Origin: Piper betle
Taxonomy: Eukaryota > Streptophyta > Magnoliopsida > Piperales > Piperaceae
DNA length: 64,000 nt
Assembly (NCBI GenBank): GCA_033002965.1
Contig: JAURVB010003376.1
Coordinates: 1-64,000 of the forward strand
Direction of reading: 5' to 3'
Within the stretch, counting starts at the first letter, position 1. Each line of letters opens with the position of its first letter. Both the position numbers and the translations under genes were made by a program. The notes below the pieces were generated by a model, which saw only the letters and a list, made by a program, of their open reading frames with translations, searched no databases and was not told the origin of the DNA. Below, in pieces: positions 62,001 through 64,000 of this stretch.

Positions 62001-63186
62001 CACAATTTTTTTTAGTTCCAGTCATGTAATTGTTATATCCACTATCTACATACTAAACATCATTATATTCCTCTTCAGTAGACATGCAAGAATAAAATAC
62101 ATCATCTTTATTGTCATTTTTTTCAATATAATAAGTTTTTCTCTTCTTTTTTAACATAGCCTTAATATTTTGGCTTGTACTTACAATCTTTTGGATCATA
62201 TGCATGTTATGGACATCTCTCACATCTATGATAGTAATTCTTGGCAATATAATTGGTTCTCTTGCAAATATAGCATTCTCTTTTGATTTTGGCCTCTTCC
62301 ATAACCTTGTCCTCAACCATCATTATAATTTTTTTCTACATTTATAATTTTCTCCATCACCATTGTAATTACTTCTCTTTCGTCCTCTACCTCTTCCATC
62401 ATAAAACTTATTTAAAGACTCACATTTTTTGTATCTCTTTGTATTTTCTACATTCACCTTTGATTGAAAAGTTTGTTCTAGATTTATAGTAGACATTACC
62501 CTATTTATCCTTTGTTCATGCACCTAAAAAAGCTCATTGATTCACTGATAAACAATTTGGATAAATCTTCAGACTCCTCAATAATTGCAACATGTTCAAA
62601 TTTGGATGACATGCTTCTCAACACTTTTTCCACAACTTTTTTTCCGTAATATCATTTCTATATTTTCTAATTTTATTTACAATGGCAATAATTCTTAAAG
62701 ACAAATCTTTTACATTTTTACCGTCCTTTATACTTATATTATCAAAATCAGCTCATATATTTTGAAGTTTTGCCAAGATTACCTTATTGTTGCCTTTGAA
62801 TTCATTCCTCAAAATTTTTCAAGCATCCATGGATTTTATTGCTCTCATAATCCTTGAAGAATATCTTTACTTTCTCTTTGTTAAATAAGGAAGAAGGCTT
62901 TTGCATCCCTTTTCTTGTTCTCATCATACTCTTTCTTTTTGTCTTTACTTTAAGTGGCTAGAACTTTATTACTTTGAGGTTTTTCATACCCATCTTCGAC
63001 CATCTTTATTTGTATACTTCAATAATCATAACTCTCCACATTTTCATCAAACATTGAAATAAGAATTTTTTATAGACTATCTAAAATCATGATTTTTCTT
63101 TATCTTAATTTTGAAAAAATGAATTTTTTTTCAAAGGGTTTTCAATAAAAGATGATGAGGCGAAACAAAAGCTCTGATACCAAATT

Positions 63187-63445
63187 TGTTAAGGAAAAGA
63201 TGGATGAAAATAACATATATTGAAAATGATCGATAAACAATAAAATCTTACTAAATAAAAAGAAGATGATCAAAGGGTCTTTCCCTTTTATTTTATTTTT
63301 TGCTTTTCTAATATTCTCCTAAAGTTGCTCTCTTGTTACAAGATATAAAAAATATAAGTTTAGTATATAAGTACCCTTCCAGTTCATAATTATTACATCA
63401 TTTGCTTTAAACCCAATAAATTATAAATTACATCACTTTCTACCA
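63187..63445 (-). repeat. Copia 5' LTR (right)
   Basis: 259 bp, TGTTAAGGAAAAGATGG ... CACTTTCTACCA as read on the plus strand. Adjacent to the Met-tRNA primer site at 63,169-63,182. Confidence 0.9.
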
Positions 63446-63610
63446 ATGTGATCCAAAAAATATAAGATGGAGTTATCACAACGGAGGATCCTCTCCGGTT
63501 TTTTCTATCCGCCTTTTGATACCTGCTACCTTTTTTCCGATTTTGCAGAGGATCATTCAATCTCAAACTTGTTCAAACTTCCAAGAGGCATTCATAAAGG
63601 TCACTTACGA
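63446..63610 (+). pseudogene. Neutral invertase pseudogene, end of exon 3 and intron 3
   Basis: After the second ATGTG the reading resumes as [17 protein letters not shown], which is the [17 protein letters not shown] signature of the intact gene. The intron-3 sequence follows (CTTTTGATACCTGCTACC; CCAAGAGGCATTCATAAAGG). Exon 4 is absent. Confidence 0.9.
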
Positions 63611-63626
63611 GATTCCAAATGTTGTG

Positions 63627-63810
63627 GCTAAGATTCCCGTACGAGGAGCTAAGATTCCTGTACGAGGACATTGATTAGCTCTTTACTAGCATTTGCCAGC
63701 AATTTCATCACCGGAGCTCGTAAAAACCGGCATTGCTCTTTACTAGCATTTGCCAGCAATTTCATCACCGGCTAGTAAAAACCGGCATTGGCGATAAGTT
63801 GAACGTGGAT
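63627..63810 (+). repeat. Short tandem duplications at the end of block II
   Basis: GCTAAGATTCCCGTACGAGG occurs twice with a 21-bp period (63,627 and 63,648). A 57-bp unit starting GCTCTTTACTAGCATTTGCC occurs twice (63,678 and 63,735). Only a single copy of each is present in the counterpart near 31,590-31,670. Confidence 0.75.
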
Positions 63811-63835
63811 CACAATTTGTAATGTTAGGAATGGA

Positions 63836-64000
63836 TCAGTTGAGGTGACAACATGGACACAATTCATTTATTGTTTGTGTTGGGCTGTTTGGGCCCGACC
63901 TAATCTTCAAAACCACTATTGGGTTCAATGGGCTTTCAAACAGAACTTACAATAAGTGTTTTGGGCCTCTCTTAATCCAAAATCTAGTTTAAGAATTAAG
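63836..64000 (-). repeat. LTR-like fragment at the window edge
   Basis: The reverse complement (GATTTTGGATTAAGAGAGGC, then TTGGGTTCAATGGGC and GGGCCCAAACAGCCCAACAC in order along the family) follows the layout of the repeats at 24,955-25,640. It is cut by the window end. Confidence 0.5.

Larger units (their letters stand above)
58772..63445 (-). mobile_element. Ty1/copia retrotransposon, complete but inactive (4.67 kb)
   Basis: It is bounded by LTRs (58,772-59,025 and 63,187-63,445) of TG...CA form and flanked by the 5-bp target duplication ATGTG (58,767-58,771 and 63,446-63,450). It is coded on the minus strand. The primer site TGGTATCAGAGC begins 5 nt inside the right (5') LTR, and the polypurine tract AAGAAGGG abuts the left (3') LTR. 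In coding order: a gag zinc-knuckle trace (about 62,200-62,330), integrase (61,139-61,321, YTPQQNGVVKKG), reverse transcriptase (59,992-60,213, VYVKQPQGYMIEGQ, KKTIYGLKQTPRIWNS) and the RT-RNase H link (59,389-59,775, YKSLVGVLIYLTNTIPYIV, AMMRILRYVKGIKNFGVKY). Integrase before RT is the copia order. Many stops and frameshifts make it inactive, and the LTRs have clearly diverged. Confidence 0.93.

Noticed and set aside
1..64000. tRNA, rRNA and other structured RNA genes
   Set aside because: I looked for cloverleaf or rRNA-like conserved strings and found none I could support; only tRNA-complementary primer sites of LTR elements were seen.

Overview
This window looks like nuclear DNA of a flowering plant. 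The evidence is intron-bearing genes with GT-AG boundaries and plant-specific families (class I TCP, SAUR, plant GT10 fucosyltransferase, GH100 neutral invertase, PLS-type PPR). LTR elements with initiator-Met-tRNA-type primer sites, CACTA- and hAT-like non-autonomous transposons and many (TA)n tracts also point that way. I cannot fix the species. All gene calls come from reading translations and splice sites by eye; no search was run.

Layout. 1-29 kb is mostly repeats and relics: a Ty3/gypsy pol remnant (1-1.3 kb), a broken PPR gene (3.5-5.5 kb), a ~400-bp tandem array split by a hAT-like element with an 8-bp target duplication (5.6-8.2 kb), and a second copy of that element (9.3-10.0 kb). 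A large tandem segmental duplication (11.75-16.5 and 16.7-21.2 kb) is full of (TA)n-flanked repeat units. After it come a decayed FAB1-type phosphoinositide-kinase fragment (21.4-23.6 kb), a PPR C-terminal scrap (24.5-24.9 kb) and LTR-like repeats (25-25.6 kb).

26.6-36.2 kb is the main gene cluster, all on the minus strand: an alpha-1,4-fucosyltransferase (FUT13-like, three exons), a SAUR gene and a cytosolic alkaline/neutral invertase (four coding exons). 39.9-47.4 kb holds a long, intron-rich CHFR-like FHA-RING ubiquitin ligase with several disabling changes. 50.6-51.8 kb is an intact intronless class I TCP transcription factor.

56.2-63.8 kb is an inverted, rearranged and decayed duplicate of 29.5-33.9 kb. 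It carries a second SAUR gene and an invertase pseudogene whose exon 3 is split by a complete but dead Ty1/copia element (58,772-63,445; 5-bp target duplication ATGTG; LTRs of ~255 bp; primer site and polypurine tract visible).

The genes do not form a pathway; they are ordinary single plant loci. The main interest lies in structural history: nested insertions that can be ordered in time, a GC-rich hAT-like family packed with its own terminal motif, a (TA)n-flanked repeat family, and single-base frameshifts in three otherwise well-conserved genes, at least two of them at short homopolymers, which may be assembly errors rather than biology. I did not see a convincing new biochemical system.
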